Shown here one piece after another: positions 10,969 through 21,419 of a DNA stretch of 64,000 nt; the stretch's first letter is position 1; each line of letters begins with the position of its first letter. Position numbers and translations under genes: made by a program. Under the pieces are notes generated by a model. That model had not been told where the DNA came from. It saw only the letters and a list, made by a program, of their open reading frames with translations, and did no database searches. Source of the stretch: Bartonella sp. 220B (GTDB taxonomy: Bacteria > Pseudomonadota > Alphaproteobacteria > Rhizobiales > Rhizobiaceae); contig NZ_JANHOI010000004.1 in the NCBI RefSeq assembly GCF_026930205.1, positions 114,858 to 178,857 on the forward strand, in the 5' to 3' direction.

Positions 10969-11877
10969 TCAAGTTTTTCCTAAAGTTACGATAGGTTTTA
11001 CAAACCAACTTGGGTGTATCGATTTGATAAAGAGAGCCGCCTTTTGAGCTGCTTTCTGATCTTTAAAAATACCAAAGCAAGTTGCTCCAGTTCCTGACAT
11101 ACGAGAAAAAAGAGCGCCACTCTCATCTAATAAAGATAACACGTGCGTTAATTGAGGTGCAATTTTTAATGCAGGAGCAAAAAGATCATTACGCGTTTCT
11201 TGTAAAGCCTCAACCAATGAATAAACTGTTTTAAGAGCTTCTGGATTAATCTTTAAAGAAGGATAATCATGCTTCTCCAAAGCCTTAAAAACAGCTTTCG
11301 TTGAAATTTGTTGTCCATGATTGACCAACACCATTGCAAAAGAACAAGCTTCTGGAAGTGGTATAATATCTTGACCAATTCCTTGCACAAAAAGTGGCTG
11401 CTGATATTCCAATGCAAAAAGACACATTGGCACATCAGCACCAAGAACTAAGCTCATTTGTGCTAATTTTTCACAAGAACAATCAAGATTCCACTGTTGA
11501 CGCAATATGCTTATAACACCCGCAGCATCACCTGAGCCACCACCAATGCCTGAAGCAATAGGTAGCGTTTTAATCAGCCGAAAAAAAGAAGGCTTCGCAT
11601 TTATAGGAAATGTGTTGCGCATAAAATCGCGTGCACGAACAACTAAATTATCCGCATCAGAAACAAGCTTATTTGCAAATGGTCCCTCTAAAAAAAAGCG
11701 ATCACTTTCACACGGAGCATAACCTAGACAATCACCACTCAGACTAAAATAAACCAAACTTTCTATTAAATGATAACCATCCGCGCGCTGCCCAACAACG
11801 TGCAAAGCTAAATTCAACTTAATAGGCGTGAATAGATAAGAATGCCTTTTGAATGAAGCTTGCACATCCGATATCAT
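10969..11877 (-). CDS. ispE: 4-diphosphocytidyl-2-C-methyl-D-erythritol kinase
   Basis: IspE phosphorylates the 2-hydroxyl of CDP-methylerythritol in the MEP route to isoprenoids. The 302-residue protein is a GHMP kinase. It has [17 protein letters not shown] at the N terminus, the ATP-binding glycine/serine motif in [17 protein letters not shown], and a third GHMP motif in [14 protein letters not shown]. The start overlaps the stop of the small membrane-protein gene (ATGA at 11874-11877), so translation is probably coupled to the sppA-small ORF pair. Isoprenoid precursors made here would feed the polyprenyl synthase at 14214. Confidence 0.95.
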   Translation of the reverse strand: MISDVQASFKRHSYLFTPIKLNLALHVVGQRADGYHLIESLVYFSLSGDCLGYAPCESDRFFLEGPFANKLVSDADNLVVRARDFMRNTFPINAKPSFFRLIKTLPIASGIGGGSGDAAGVISILRQQWNLDCSCEKLAQMSLVLGADVPMCLFALEYQQPLFVQGIGQDIIPLPEACSFAMVLVNHGQQISTKAVFKALEKHDYPSLKINPEALKTVYSLVEALQETRNDLFAPALKIAPQLTHVLSLLDESGALFSRMSGTGATCFGIFKDQKAAQKAALFIKSIHPSWFVKPIVTLGKT

Positions 11878-12131
11878 CTTACGTAATATTCACCTGTACA
11901 GAGATCTTTTACCAATGTGCCCCTTGCCCCTTTATTAGATTCTCCGCAATAAGCATCTTGTAACATCTTCTGTACTCGTTTTTTAAAAAAACGATAAATG
12001 TAAAAAGCTATTATACATAATAGGCTGAATGCAGTCATCCGCATCATTTCATGCTTTCTCATAAACGCTTTTGAAGCAAAATTATCAACTCTCTTGAGAA
12101 TTATCGAATGATACTTCTTATCACAAACCAT
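11874..12131 (-). CDS. Small single-pass membrane protein, unknown function
   Basis: An 85-codon frame sits exactly between the S49 protease and ispE, overlapping the protease stop by 11 bases and the ispE start by 4. It has one hydrophobic segment ([20 protein letters not shown]) and a short C-terminal domain ending [13 protein letters not shown]. This resembles the layout of small conserved proteobacterial proteins that carry one helix followed by a CxxCGxY-like tail, but only one cysteine-containing half of that pattern is present. The true start may be the ATG at 12062 (about 62 residues), which places the helix nearer the N terminus. Overlaps on both sides argue that it is a real, coupled gene. 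Function unknown. Confidence 0.6.
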   Translation of the reverse strand: MVCDKKYHSIILKRVDNFASKAFMRKHEMMRMTAFSLLCIIAFYIYRFFKKRVQKMLQDAYCGESNKGARGTLVKDLCTGEYYVR

Positions 12132-12972
12132 AACGTTGCCAAAGTGCTCGCTCTTCTGCTAGCATCAAAGCACTATCAACCGCTGTATAAACCGCATGAG
12201 CAGAAATACCCGAAGGGAATTTAGGTCCTAAAAGGCTTTTTGGAGGTGTGATTAATCGAAGCTTGGTATCATTCCCAAACCGCTCCTTAATAACGGAACG
12301 CACATCATTCAATCCATCAATAAGTCCAAGTTCAATACTTTTCTTTCCGCTCCAAAACATTCCTGTAAAAATATTCGGATCATTTGATAACTTCGCTGCA
12401 CGCCGCTCTTTAACCAAATCAATAAAAGTTTGGTGAACTTCGAGTTGTAGAGATTTCAAATGCTCAATATCTGCCTTCTTTTCAGGCTGAAAAGGATCTA
12501 AGGTAACCTTGTTCTTTCCTGCTGTGTAAACACGTCGTTCAACACCAATTTTCTTCAAAAGCTCAGGAAAACCAAAGGATGCTGAAACAACGCCGATAGA
12601 ACCAATAATCGAAGAAGGATCAGCAAAAATCTCATCCCCTGCACAAGCAATCATATAGCCACCTGACGCCGCTATATCTTCAACAAATACAAGAACCTGT
12701 TTATTCTTTTCCTCTGCCAAATCACGGATACGCTTAAAAATAAAACGCGATTGCACAGGTGACCCTCCAGGAGAGTTGATAATAAGTGCAACAACCGGTG
12801 CTTTTTTATGTGCAAAAGCCTTCTCCAAAAGACTCGCACACCTGCCTAATGAAAGCGAGCGTGCTATCGGTGATGTTGAATCCATAATTGCCCCATGAAG
12901 GCGCACCACAGGAATTTCAAGTTTACTAGAACAAAAACGACGTGGAACAAGATTTTTAATAACGTCCAACAA
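12121..12972 (-). CDS. Signal peptide peptidase-like serine protease, S49 family (SppA/SohB)
   Basis: A 283-residue S49 peptidase, the short SppA/SohB class, thought to cut leftover signal peptides or membrane protein fragments. The catalytic serine lies in FVEDIAASGGYMIACAGDEI, followed by ADPSSIIGSIGVVSASFGFP. VVALIINSPGGSPVQSRFI earlier forms the oxyanion region, and the lysine of the Ser/Lys dyad is expected in the YTAGKNKVTLDPFQPE segment. No strong N-terminal membrane helix is visible. The start is a TTG at 12972, chosen because GAGGAGG ends seven bases before it. The small membrane gene and ispE follow without gaps. Confidence 0.9.
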   Translation of the reverse strand: MLDVIKNLVPRRFCSSKLEIPVVRLHGAIMDSTSPIARSLSLGRCASLLEKAFAHKKAPVVALIINSPGGSPVQSRFIFKRIRDLAEEKNKQVLVFVEDIAASGGYMIACAGDEIFADPSSIIGSIGVVSASFGFPELLKKIGVERRVYTAGKNKVTLDPFQPEKKADIEHLKSLQLEVHQTFIDLVKERRAAKLSNDPNIFTGMFWSGKKSIELGLIDGLNDVRSVIKERFGNDTKLRLITPPKSLLGPKFPSGISAHAVYTAVDSALMLAEERALWQRYGL

Positions 12973-13164
12973 AACAAAACCTCCTCATGAATTAAGACAA
13001 ACCAAATAAGCAAGGACAACAGAAAGGAAGAACGCCGTAACCTCCAAAAGCAATAACCACCCCCCACATCACAACTAGAAATAAAACTTCATACAAAGTT
13101 TAAAGTCTCCTAAAAAACAAAGCTTTAATTTGAATTTAAGCAATAAACCGGAAAACACAAGAGA

Positions 13165-13956
13165 TCATTTAAAAAGTTCCCACAAACTTATACAGCCATT
13201 ATTAATTGCATCCACCCGCGGGGAAAAAATATGATCATCACCCTCATGTATAACCAATGCCGGCAATATGGATAAAGCCGCTTTGCTTCCCCGCTTTGCA
13301 TAAAATAAAAGACGAATCGCCGCTGTTTTCGCGCGTGCATGAACGGGAATGATACAAATACCACCAAAGCGCCCTTCTAAAGCGCGTAAGATATCAGTCA
13401 GTGATTGTGGACGAGCAATTAACCCTAAATATCCACTTGGCTTCACAATTGCTGCTGCACTGCGCAACCAATGATCAAACATCTCTTCAGACATAACATG
13501 TGCCTCAGACTTTTGTTTATCAGGTGTCTTGCGATCCGTGGGACTATTAAAAGGTGGATTCATAATTGCAAAATCAAAAGAATTATCTGCCAATCCTGCT
13601 TTTAAGCGATTCTTACCTTTCAAAGTAACATCTGCTTCTAATAAACAAATTCGCTCAGAAAGTTTTTTATTTTGTTTTAGCATAAGCGTTTTTTGCGCAT
13701 AAGATGCCATAAAAGCTGATCGCTCAACCAATGTAACATGAACCTCTAAACAACGCGAAGCAACTGCCAACCCTGCTGCACCAGCACCAGCACCTAAATC
13801 AACAACCTTCCCCTTTAAATCATTGGGAACTAAACTGGCTAATAACATAGCATCCATACCAGAACGATGACCATATTTACGTGGTTGCACCAAATAAAAC
13901 TTCCCATGATGAAAACTGTCAATTGTGTCATCACTCTGATTCGTCATATCATTCAT
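13165..13956 (-). CDS. Class I SAM methyltransferase, TrmN6 (tRNA1(Val) adenine-N6) type
   Basis: The product (263 residues) has a Rossmann methyltransferase core with motif I in KGKVVDLGAGAGAAGLAVAS and the N6-adenine methyltransferase signature NPPF in FAIMNPPFNSP. The N-terminal YGHRSGMDAMLLASLVP (position about 28-45) is typical of the TrmN6/YfiC group, which methylates A37 of tRNA-Val. The exact substrate is inference. The C-terminal RPQSLTDILRALEGRFGG is also family-like. It is divergent from the polyprenyl synthase gene. Confidence 0.85.
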   Translation of the reverse strand: MNDMTNQSDDTIDSFHHGKFYLVQPRKYGHRSGMDAMLLASLVPNDLKGKVVDLGAGAGAAGLAVASRCLEVHVTLVERSAFMASYAQKTLMLKQNKKLSERICLLEADVTLKGKNRLKAGLADNSFDFAIMNPPFNSPTDRKTPDKQKSEAHVMSEEMFDHWLRSAAAIVKPSGYLGLIARPQSLTDILRALEGRFGGICIIPVHARAKTAAIRLLFYAKRGSKAALSILPALVIHEGDDHIFSPRVDAINNGCISLWELFK

Positions 13957-14213
13957 TTAAAAACCTAATGTTCATCTTTATGAATTGCACTTTTTCTATC
14001 AATTGTTGTCTAAAAAGCTGTTTTAAATTTTTCCCACAACTTCATAACAATCACCTCACACAAGCTTTTAAAATATTCCTTGCGAATATCATTCAAAACT
14101 TCTGTTCCTAAAAATGGCATCAAAAGCTTGAGTCAAAACAAAACCCCCTTTATGCTAGCAAATGAAAATAGAATTCATATCTGTCCATTGCAATACTTCT
14201 AGGAGAAAACACA

Positions 14214-15230
14214 TTGAGTGTCGCCACAAAATTAAATCAGACAAGCAATAATCAAAACTCTCTCCAATCCCTTATCAACCTTACTCAACATGATATGGAG
14301 CGCGTAAATCAATTTATTCTCTCTATGGCAAAATCAGAGGTTGAAATGATCCCTGAAATTTCCAATCATCTGATCTTATCAGGTGGAAAGCGGTTACGCC
14401 CAATGATTACATTAGCCTCCGCTCATATGTTCGGTTATCAAAGTGATGGACATATAAAACTCGCAACAGCTGTTGAATTTATGCATACGGCAACTTTGTT
14501 ACATGATGATGTCATTGATGAAAGTAATTTACGACGCGGAAAATCTACCGCACGAATGATCTGGGGAAATCAAGCAAGTGTCCTTGTTGGAGATTTCCTT
14601 TTAGGACAAGCTTTTAAAATGATGGTTGATGTTGGTTCTATAGAAGCGCTCTCTGTCCTAGCAAATGCTGCTGCAATCATTGCTGAAGGAGAAGTAATGC
14701 AACTCTCTACTGCAAAAAATGTAGAAACAAGTGCTTCAGACTACCTCAAAGTTATCAACGCAAAAACAGCAGCACTGTTTTCAGCTGCTGCTGAAGTGGG
14801 ACCAATTATCGCCGGCTATGAAGAGAAAGAGCGTTCTGCATTGCGTGAGTATGGAACATTTCTAGGTCTCGCTTTCCAATTGATTGATGATGCATTGGAC
14901 TATGGTGGCGCTACACAACATTTTGGAAAAAATATAGGGGATGATTTTAGAGAAGGCAAAATTACAATGCCTGTTATCCTTGCATATGCACGGAGTAATA
15001 CAGTAGAAAAAGAATTTTGGAAACAAGCTCTTGAAAACGGTAATAACGATGATGAAGCTTTCACTCATGCAAAACACTTAATAGAAAAATATGATAGCCT
15101 CACAGATACAATAGAGCAAGCACGCATCTATGGTAAGCGTGCGACCAATGCACTTGCTTCAATAAACAAAAACCCTGCTCACCACGCTCTCATTGAAACT
15201 GTTGATTTTTGTATTGCGCGCGTAAACTGA
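14214..15230 (+). CDS. Long-chain polyprenyl diphosphate synthase (IspB/DdsA type)
   Basis: This trans-polyprenyl synthase builds the ubiquinone side chain by repeated addition of isopentenyl diphosphate. The first aspartate-rich motif is LLHDDVIDE (about residues 95-103), followed by RRGKSTARMIWGNQASVLVGD. The second is QLIDDALDYGG (about residues 222-232). SGGKRLRPM near the N terminus binds pyrophosphate. The start is a TTG: AGGAG ends eight bases before it and no in-frame ATG is suitably placed. The 338-residue length is normal. Chain length (octaprenyl or decaprenyl) cannot be read with certainty; alphaproteobacteria usually make Q10. Confidence 0.92.
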   Translation: MSVATKLNQTSNNQNSLQSLINLTQHDMERVNQFILSMAKSEVEMIPEISNHLILSGGKRLRPMITLASAHMFGYQSDGHIKLATAVEFMHTATLLHDDVIDESNLRRGKSTARMIWGNQASVLVGDFLLGQAFKMMVDVGSIEALSVLANAAAIIAEGEVMQLSTAKNVETSASDYLKVINAKTAALFSAAAEVGPIIAGYEEKERSALREYGTFLGLAFQLIDDALDYGGATQHFGKNIGDDFREGKITMPVILAYARSNTVEKEFWKQALENGNNDDEAFTHAKHLIEKYDSLTDTIEQARIYGKRATNALASINKNPAHHALIETVDFCIARVN

Positions 15231-15324
15231 TTGTTTGCAAGCATCACAGTATTTTTCAATAAAGTAATCGGATATGATCTATAACCCATACAATCGATTG
15301 ATTATCTTGAAAAGGATTAACTCT

Positions 15325-17019
15325 ATGTGCAGTGCAGCAGTAGCCCGCTTTTTTACTCTCTTTATCGCGGGTATCATACTGATGCCATCAGCGACCTACG
15401 GCAAAATAAACGCCACAATTAATACAACCTCATTTACAGGTGCTTATTTAGCTGGAAAAATTGCGAGTTATGAAAACAAAACAGATCTTGCCATCAATTA
15501 TTTTAAACAAGCACTTGTTTATCAACCTGATAACATCGAAACACAAAAAGAACTCTTTGAATCTATGCTCTCCGTGGGAACTTTCAAAGAAGCTGTTCAA
15601 CAAGCAAAAAAACTTAAAGAGCAAGGTGTTGTCACTCCCTTTGTTTCCTTAACTTTATCGATAGAAAGTCTCATCAAAAAAAACTACGAAGACGCCAAAC
15701 TTTTTCTACAATTAAAAGCACCTCCTGCTGCAAACAATCCAATACCTGAACTCATCGGTGCTTGGGCTACATTCGGGGCTGGACAACAATCTCAAGCAAT
15801 CGCTGATCTTGAAAAAATCCAAGGACCTGCTTGGTATAGTCTTTTTATACGCTACCATCTTGCACTCATGAGTGATCTAGCAAAACACACACAAGATGCA
15901 GAAAAATATTTTACTCAAGCACTTAATAACCGACAAACTATTCTCATAGCTCCCAATACTTACGAACGTATTGTCATAGCTTATGCCTCATTCCAATTGC
16001 GTCATAAAATGCGCAATCAAGCTCTCCAAACTCTCAAGCATGGCGAAAAGGTGTTGCCAGGCCGAGAAATATTTAAAAATATCCGAGAAAAGATTGAAAA
16101 AGGTACTTCCTTAGAAAGATTGGTTAAAACACCCCAACAAGGAGCGGGTGAAGTATTATATAACTTTGGAACAGCCTTAAACCACAAAAATTCAGGACAA
16201 ATTGCACGTATTTTTAAACAATTATCTTTTGCATTATTTCCTCAAAATGAAGCAACCCTTTTTCAATTAGCAAATATTTCTGTCAAACTGAATGATCTTG
16301 ATCAAGCCATTAAGCTTTACCAATCTTTATCACCTAGCTCTCCTTACTATAAAGGTGGGCAGCTACGACTTGCATTCATTCTTGCACATAATAACAAGCA
16401 TAACGAAGCCATTAAATTACTTCACGCATTAAAGAAAAAATTCCCTCACGATCGCCATATTGTGATAACGTTAGCCGCTTTTTATATGCAAGAAAATAAA
16501 TTTGCTGAAGCTGTACAAATTATGGATCGTGCTATTGAGCAAATAACAAATTTTCAACGTGATGATTGGAAACTTTTTTATCAGCGCGGTATCGCTTTCG
16601 AGCGTTTACAGCAATGGCAAAAGGCTGAAATTGATTTGCGAAAAGCACTTCAATTTTTCCCTGATCAGCCACAAGTCCTTAACTATTTGGGCTATTCACT
16701 TGTTGAACGTGATCAAAAACTTGAGGAATCGCTTCGTATGCTGCAAAAAGCTTCTGCATTGCAAACTCAAAATAGTCATATTCTCGATTCTCTAGGATGG
16801 GCTTATTATAAGCTTAAGCAATATGATCAAGCTGTTCAAATATTGGAAACCGCTGTCAAATTGCAACCTGAAGATCCAACATTGAATGATCACTTAGGCG
16901 ATGCTTATTGGCAAGTTGGGCGCAAACGTGAAGCAATATTTCAGTGGAATCATGCAATTGATGGGGAAGCAAAAGACTTCTTAAAAATCCAAAAAAAACT
17001 AAAATATGGTTTACAGTAA
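15325..17019 (+). CDS. Exported tetratricopeptide-repeat protein
   Basis: The protein (564 residues from this start) carries an N-terminal signal-like segment, MCSAAVARFFTLFIAGIILM followed by PSATYG, and then TPR units through most of its length. These are densest at the C terminus, for example around DQAVQILETAVKLQPEDPTL and the NDHLGDAYWQVGRKREAIFQ unit. The ATG at 15325 was chosen because AAAGGA stands eight bases before it. An upstream in-frame ATG at 15274 would bury the signal sequence behind 17 residues. It lies about 95 bp downstream of the polyprenyl synthase gene and may be co-transcribed. The architecture suggests a periplasmic or outer-membrane scaffold; no enzymatic motif is visible. 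Confidence 0.85.
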   Translation: MCSAAVARFFTLFIAGIILMPSATYGKINATINTTSFTGAYLAGKIASYENKTDLAINYFKQALVYQPDNIETQKELFESMLSVGTFKEAVQQAKKLKEQGVVTPFVSLTLSIESLIKKNYEDAKLFLQLKAPPAANNPIPELIGAWATFGAGQQSQAIADLEKIQGPAWYSLFIRYHLALMSDLAKHTQDAEKYFTQALNNRQTILIAPNTYERIVIAYASFQLRHKMRNQALQTLKHGEKVLPGREIFKNIREKIEKGTSLERLVKTPQQGAGEVLYNFGTALNHKNSGQIARIFKQLSFALFPQNEATLFQLANISVKLNDLDQAIKLYQSLSPSSPYYKGGQLRLAFILAHNNKHNEAIKLLHALKKKFPHDRHIVITLAAFYMQENKFAEAVQIMDRAIEQITNFQRDDWKLFYQRGIAFERLQQWQKAEIDLRKALQFFPDQPQVLNYLGYSLVERDQKLEESLRMLQKASALQTQNSHILDSLGWAYYKLKQYDQAVQILETAVKLQPEDPTLNDHLGDAYWQVGRKREAIFQWNHAIDGEAKDFLKIQKKLKYGLQ

Positions 17020-17121
17020 ATAACGGTGCTTGACCATAACCCCATGAAACAATAGACAAGTATAGAAGATGAAGTCCTTTTGGACGCTATCTATGAGTTC
17101 AATATGAAAAGAGTATAAAGC

Positions 17122-18072
17122 ATGAAACTGCCTGAACATCTCAATCCCAAACGTTCTTTTCAAGGACTTATCTTAACTTTACAAAATTATTGGGCTCGTT
17201 ATGGATGCGCAATTTTACAACCGTACGATATGGAAGTTGGGGCTGGGACTTTTCATCCGTCCACAACATTGCGTTCACTAGGACCGCGCCCTTGGAAAGT
17301 AGCTTACGTCCAACCCTCTAGACGCCCAACAGATGGACGATATGGTGAAAATCCAAATCGTTTACAGCACTATTATCAATTCCAAGTGCTTATCAAACCT
17401 TCCCCTCCCAATTTACAAGAGCTTTATATTAAGTCGCTACAGGCCATCGGTCTTGATACAAAGCTTCATGATATTCGCTTTGTTGAAGATGATTGGGAAA
17501 GTCCAACGCTTGGTGCTTGGGGGCTTGGATGGGAGTGCTGGTGTGATGGAATGGAAATCTCTCAATTTACTTATTTTCAACAGGTTTGTGGCATTGAATG
17601 TTCTCCAGTTTCAGGAGAGCTCACTTATGGGCTTGAACGCCTCGCAATGTATATACAAGGTGTTGATAACGTCTATGATCTTAACTTTAATGGTTTAGAT
17701 GGCGAAAATAAAATAAGTTATAGAGATATTTTTTTACAAGCAGAACAAGAATATTCATACTACAATTTCAAATTTGCTGATACGAAACTGCTACATCAAC
17801 ATTTTATCGATGCAGAACGCGAATGCATTGCACTTCTTGAAGCTGGGAAACCAAATAAAGAAAATGTTTTTCATCGATGCGTTTTTCCAGCTTATGACCA
17901 ATGTATTAAAGCAAGTCATATTTTTAATCTTTTACAAGCACGTGGCGTTATCTCTGTAACTGAAAGACAAAGTTACATTCTTCGCGTTCGCGATCTTGCA
18001 CGTCGTTGTGGAGAAGCTTTCTTACATACAGAAGCTGGTCAAATCACACTAAAGGAAAAATCTAATGTCTGA
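17122..18072 (+). CDS. glyQ: Glycine-tRNA ligase, alpha subunit
   Basis: GlyQ is the catalytic subunit of the heterotetrameric (alpha2beta2) glycyl-tRNA synthetase. The 316-residue product begins with the characteristic [20 protein letters not shown] and continues [34 protein letters not shown] and the long [20 protein letters not shown] block. Every expected class II segment is present. The last codons overlap the start of glyS by eight bases, which fits equimolar production of the two subunits. Confidence 0.97.
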   Translation: MKLPEHLNPKRSFQGLILTLQNYWARYGCAILQPYDMEVGAGTFHPSTTLRSLGPRPWKVAYVQPSRRPTDGRYGENPNRLQHYYQFQVLIKPSPPNLQELYIKSLQAIGLDTKLHDIRFVEDDWESPTLGAWGLGWECWCDGMEISQFTYFQQVCGIECSPVSGELTYGLERLAMYIQGVDNVYDLNFNGLDGENKISYRDIFLQAEQEYSYYNFKFADTKLLHQHFIDAERECIALLEAGKPNKENVFHRCVFPAYDQCIKASHIFNLLQARGVISVTERQSYILRVRDLARRCGEAFLHTEAGQITLKEKSNV

Positions 18073-20287
18073 TCTTCTTCTTGAACTTTTCAGTGAAGAA
18101 ATCCCCGCACGCATGCAACGAAAAGCGGCTGCTGATCTCAAAAAATGTCTTACGGATCAAATCGTAAAAGCAGGCTTAACTTATAGGGCTGCTAAGGAAT
18201 ATTGGACACCCCGTCGTCTAACATTAGACATACGCGGTCTTTCTCTATGTTCAAAAGATGTTTATGAAGAACGTAGAGGCCCCAGTACAAAATCACCACA
18301 GCATGTCATTGATGGCTTCCTACGCTCAACAGGACTAAGCGATATTTCTGAAGCAGATATTGCTCATGATAGTAAAAAAGGCGATTTTTATGTCGCTAAA
18401 ATCATCAAAAAAGGCCGAAAAGTAGAAGAAATTATAGCGGATATTTTACCAGATATTATTCGTAACTTTCCCTGGCCAAAGTCTATGCGTTGGGGTAAAG
18501 ATTCAGCAAAAAGTGGCGCTTTGAAATGGATTCGATCTTTACAAAATATTCTTTGCGTCTTTGGACCAGAGATTGGTGAAACACATGTTATTCCGTTTGC
18601 CATCGGTTCTCTCAAAAGCAATAATCTAACCTATGGTCATCGTTTTTTAAGTGACGGAAAATCACTTCAAATCCGCCGCTTCGAGGATTATATTAGTAAA
18701 CTTGAAGCCCATAAAGTTATTCTTGACGCGGAAAGACGAAAGAATATTATTTTGGCTGATGCCCAAAATCTTTGCTTTGCAAATGGTTTAGAACTAGTTC
18801 AAGATGATGCTCTTTTAGAAGAAATTGCGGGACTCGTCGAATGGCCTGTTGTCCTTATGAGCAATTTTGACAAATCTTTTCTTGAGATTCCTCCAGAAAT
18901 TATTCGTTTAACCATTCGAGCTCATCAGAAATGTTTTGTAACGCGTACACAAAGCGATAAGATCAAACTCTCTCATCATTTTATTCTTGTTTCTAATATT
19001 CTTGCAAATGATGAAGGCAAAGAAATTTCTAAAGGAAATACTAAAGTTGTCTGTGCGCGTCTTTCTGATGCACTTTATTTTTGGCAAACAGACCAACATG
19101 ATTTGCCCGATATTAAGCGTTTAGAATCTTCGGCAAAAAAATTTGATCTTGATTTAGCAAAGCCTCTCGATCAGAGAATGGCGCAATTGGATCATTTAAA
19201 TGTAACCTTCCATGCAAAATTAGGAACACAAGGAGCAAGAGTAGAACGCATCACTGTTTTAGCACAAAAAATTGCTCCTTTGGTGGGAGCAGATCCGCTT
19301 TTAGCTAAACGTGCAGCAGTGCTCGCAAAAGCTGATTTGCAAACAGAAATTGTCGGAGAATTTCCTGAACTACAAGGACTCATGGGACGAAAATATGCCC
19401 TTCTTCAAGGAGAAGATTCTTGCATAGCTGAAGCAATTGAAGACCATTATAAACCCCTAGGACCAACAGATCGTATTCCGCAAGAACCTGTTGCCATCAC
19501 AATTGCGCTCGCTGATAAAATTGATACGCTCGTCGGTTTTTGGCTTATTAATGAAAAACCTACCGGCTCCAAAGACCCTTACGCATTAAGACGCGCCGCA
19601 TTGGGGATTATTAGGCTTGTGCTTTTGCGTGACTGGAAAATTAATCTTATTCCACTATTTGATTTGGCAGCAGACCTTTTCTTACAACAAAGAAACAAAT
19701 ATGAAGAGTTTCAAAAAGAAGATGAACAATTACAGAATCTTGTTCTAGAAAAAACAGAATATATTTTATCGGATCTGTTACTGTTTTTTCATGACCGTCT
19801 GAAAATCTACCTAAAAGAAGAAGGAGCCCGTTATGATGCCCTTGATGCAATCTTAAACAAAGATTCTGATGATCTTCTATTAATCGCCCGTCGTGTTGAA
19901 GCACTCATTGCCTTTATCAATACAAGTGATGGAAGCGACTTTTTAGCCTCTGTAAAACGGACTATAAACATTCTTGAGAACGAATTAAAAAAAGGCACAA
20001 TAATAGCAAACAAAATTAACTCTGAACTCTTTACTGAAGCAGAAGAAAAACAACTCTATCGAGAAATTATGAAGATAGAAAGCAAAGTTCGTGATCACAT
20101 CAATGCAACAGACTTTTCATACGCACTCAATACACTAGCACCACTTGGAAAATTTATCGATATCTTTTTTGAAAAAGTATTAGTAAACGATAAAAATCCC
20201 GATATTCGCACTAATCGTCTCGCTCTTTTGAAACAGATCCATAGCATTACGAAAACAGTAGCAAATTTTTCAAAACTTGTAGCTTAA
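18065..20287 (+). CDS. glyS: Glycine-tRNA ligase, beta subunit
   Basis: GlyS binds tRNA-Gly and works with GlyQ. The 740-residue product starts [20 protein letters not shown] and has [18 protein letters not shown], the HD-domain-like stretch with [20 protein letters not shown] and [13 protein letters not shown], and a C-terminal DALR anticodon-binding region. Length is slightly above the E. coli protein and ordinary for alphaproteobacteria. The start overlaps glyQ by eight bases. An AT-rich stem followed by a T-rich tract at 20312-20347 could terminate the operon. Confidence 0.97.
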   Translation: MSDLLLELFSEEIPARMQRKAAADLKKCLTDQIVKAGLTYRAAKEYWTPRRLTLDIRGLSLCSKDVYEERRGPSTKSPQHVIDGFLRSTGLSDISEADIAHDSKKGDFYVAKIIKKGRKVEEIIADILPDIIRNFPWPKSMRWGKDSAKSGALKWIRSLQNILCVFGPEIGETHVIPFAIGSLKSNNLTYGHRFLSDGKSLQIRRFEDYISKLEAHKVILDAERRKNIILADAQNLCFANGLELVQDDALLEEIAGLVEWPVVLMSNFDKSFLEIPPEIIRLTIRAHQKCFVTRTQSDKIKLSHHFILVSNILANDEGKEISKGNTKVVCARLSDALYFWQTDQHDLPDIKRLESSAKKFDLDLAKPLDQRMAQLDHLNVTFHAKLGTQGARVERITVLAQKIAPLVGADPLLAKRAAVLAKADLQTEIVGEFPELQGLMGRKYALLQGEDSCIAEAIEDHYKPLGPTDRIPQEPVAITIALADKIDTLVGFWLINEKPTGSKDPYALRRAALGIIRLVLLRDWKINLIPLFDLAADLFLQQRNKYEEFQKEDEQLQNLVLEKTEYILSDLLLFFHDRLKIYLKEEGARYDALDAILNKDSDDLLLIARRVEALIAFINTSDGSDFLASVKRTINILENELKKGTIIANKINSELFTEAEEKQLYREIMKIESKVRDHINATDFSYALNTLAPLGKFIDIFFEKVLVNDKNPDIRTNRLALLKQIHSITKTVANFSKLVA

Positions 20288-20311
20288 AATAAGCACTTTA
20301 TAAATTGACAG

Positions 20312-20347
20312 AATAAAAAGAGAATCTTTCTACTTTTTATTGTTTTT
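20312..20347 (+). terminator. Candidate Rho-independent terminator after glyS
   Basis: AATAAAAAG at 20312-20320 pairs perfectly with CTTTTTATT at 20333-20341 around a 12-base loop, and a T-rich tract follows at once. The stem has a single G-C pair, so it is weak thermodynamically. Its position 25 bp after the glyS stop supports the call. Confidence 0.4.
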
Positions 20348-20706
20348 GCTATTGAACCTTAAAAAATATTATGAAAAATTCCCATACGATACTTGAGACA
20401 ATTTTATTATAGAATTTATCATGTAAATGATACTTTAGAACAACAGATCAAAAAATCGAATAAATATTATAATACAACCATTTTATTTATAATAATATTA
20501 CAATTCATTTACATACTAAATGAGAAAAACGAAAACAATATAAATCTTTAATCTAAAACTCTCTCGTAAGATTATATAACAAAAATCGTTCTCTTGTACA
20601 TTCCAACTGGGATTAATATATGGATAAAATCTCTTTGAGAAAAATACGTCTTGAACTGTCTCAAGACAAAAGAAAGAGCAACATTTTGAGATGATAACAT
20701 AATCAT

Positions 20707-20767
20707 GATATCTTATGCTTTCATAAGCATAAGATAGCGGTATCCTAGGATATCTTGTGCGATACCT
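20707..20767. repeat. Cluster of perfect palindromes downstream of atpF
   Basis: Three nested symmetries lie within 60 bp. ATCTTATGCTT (20710-20720) and AAGCATAAGAT (20725-20735) form a perfect 11-bp stem with a TCAT loop. TATCCTAGGATA (20741-20752) is a perfect 12-bp palindrome. GATATCTTATGC (20707-20718) recurs as GATATCTTGTGC (20749-20760), and GGTATC/GATACC flank the second palindrome. There is no T-run, so it is not a typical terminator. No protein-coding gene is supported in the surrounding 20288-20913 gap between convergent glyS and atpF. Confidence 0.6.
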
Positions 20768-20913
20768 CTCACAGATAGTATAAAAAAGTTTGAGAGATAT
20801 CTTTCTAAAGTAAGTAAACCATGACTCATGCAAGATAAAATTGAAAGAAATACTCAATTTTGAAAAGGAACTACTCTCCTAAAAAACTGGTTCTTTAAGC
20901 ACTTTAACTACCA

Positions 20914-21408
20914 TTAATTAAGATATGTTTTTATTTTATTAAGAGATTCTTCACAAAGAGACTCCTTAATAAGTTCATTCGCTTTATGAGAATCTAATTC
21001 TTTTGCGATAAGCGCACGAGCAGCAGAAACAGCCAATTCAATAGCAGATGAAGAAACCATGCGTATCGCATCAGCTTCCGCTTGAGCAATTTTTTGCTCT
21101 GCTAATTTATTGCGGTTTTTTACATACTCTTCTGCTTTTTTACGCGCTTCAGCGATAATAGCTGCAACTTCATGCTTAGCCGCTGCAATAATCTCTTGCG
21201 CATCCTTTTCTGCTTCCGCATGTTTGCGCTGATATTCAGCAAGCACTTCCTGCGCTTCTTCACGAAGACGGAGAGCTTCATCAAGTTCATCTTTAATACG
21301 CTTTGCACGCGCATCAAGATGATGCACAGCTCTCTGCGGAATTTTGAAATAGACCAAAAGAGCTAAAAAAAGAACTAACCCAACAAACGCCCAAAAAGTA
21401 TCTGTCAT
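20914..21408 (-). CDS. atpF: ATP synthase F0 subunit b
   Basis: This is one of the two peripheral-stalk b-type subunits linking F0 to F1. The 164-residue chain has a single N-terminal membrane helix (WAFVGLVLFLALLVYFKIPQ) followed by a long charged amphipathic helix rich in Ala, Glu and Lys (about residues 35-140) that would form the stalk coiled coil. It is the last gene of the minus-strand F0 operon, 11 bp after the b' gene. Alphaproteobacteria keep two divergent b genes, consistent with this layout. Confidence 0.93.
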   Translation of the reverse strand: MTDTFWAFVGLVLFLALLVYFKIPQRAVHHLDARAKRIKDELDEALRLREEAQEVLAEYQRKHAEAEKDAQEIIAAAKHEVAAIIAEARKKAEEYVKNRNKLAEQKIAQAEADAIRMVSSSAIELAVSAARALIAKELDSHKANELIKESLCEESLNKIKTYLN

Positions 21409-21419
21409 TCTTGTATCCT

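Noticed and set aside
20516..20857. A 113-codon minus-strand frame between glyS and atpF
   Set aside because: It is rich in Phe, Ile, Tyr and Cys from AT-rich DNA, runs through the palindrome cluster and has no ribosome binding site or family resemblance.
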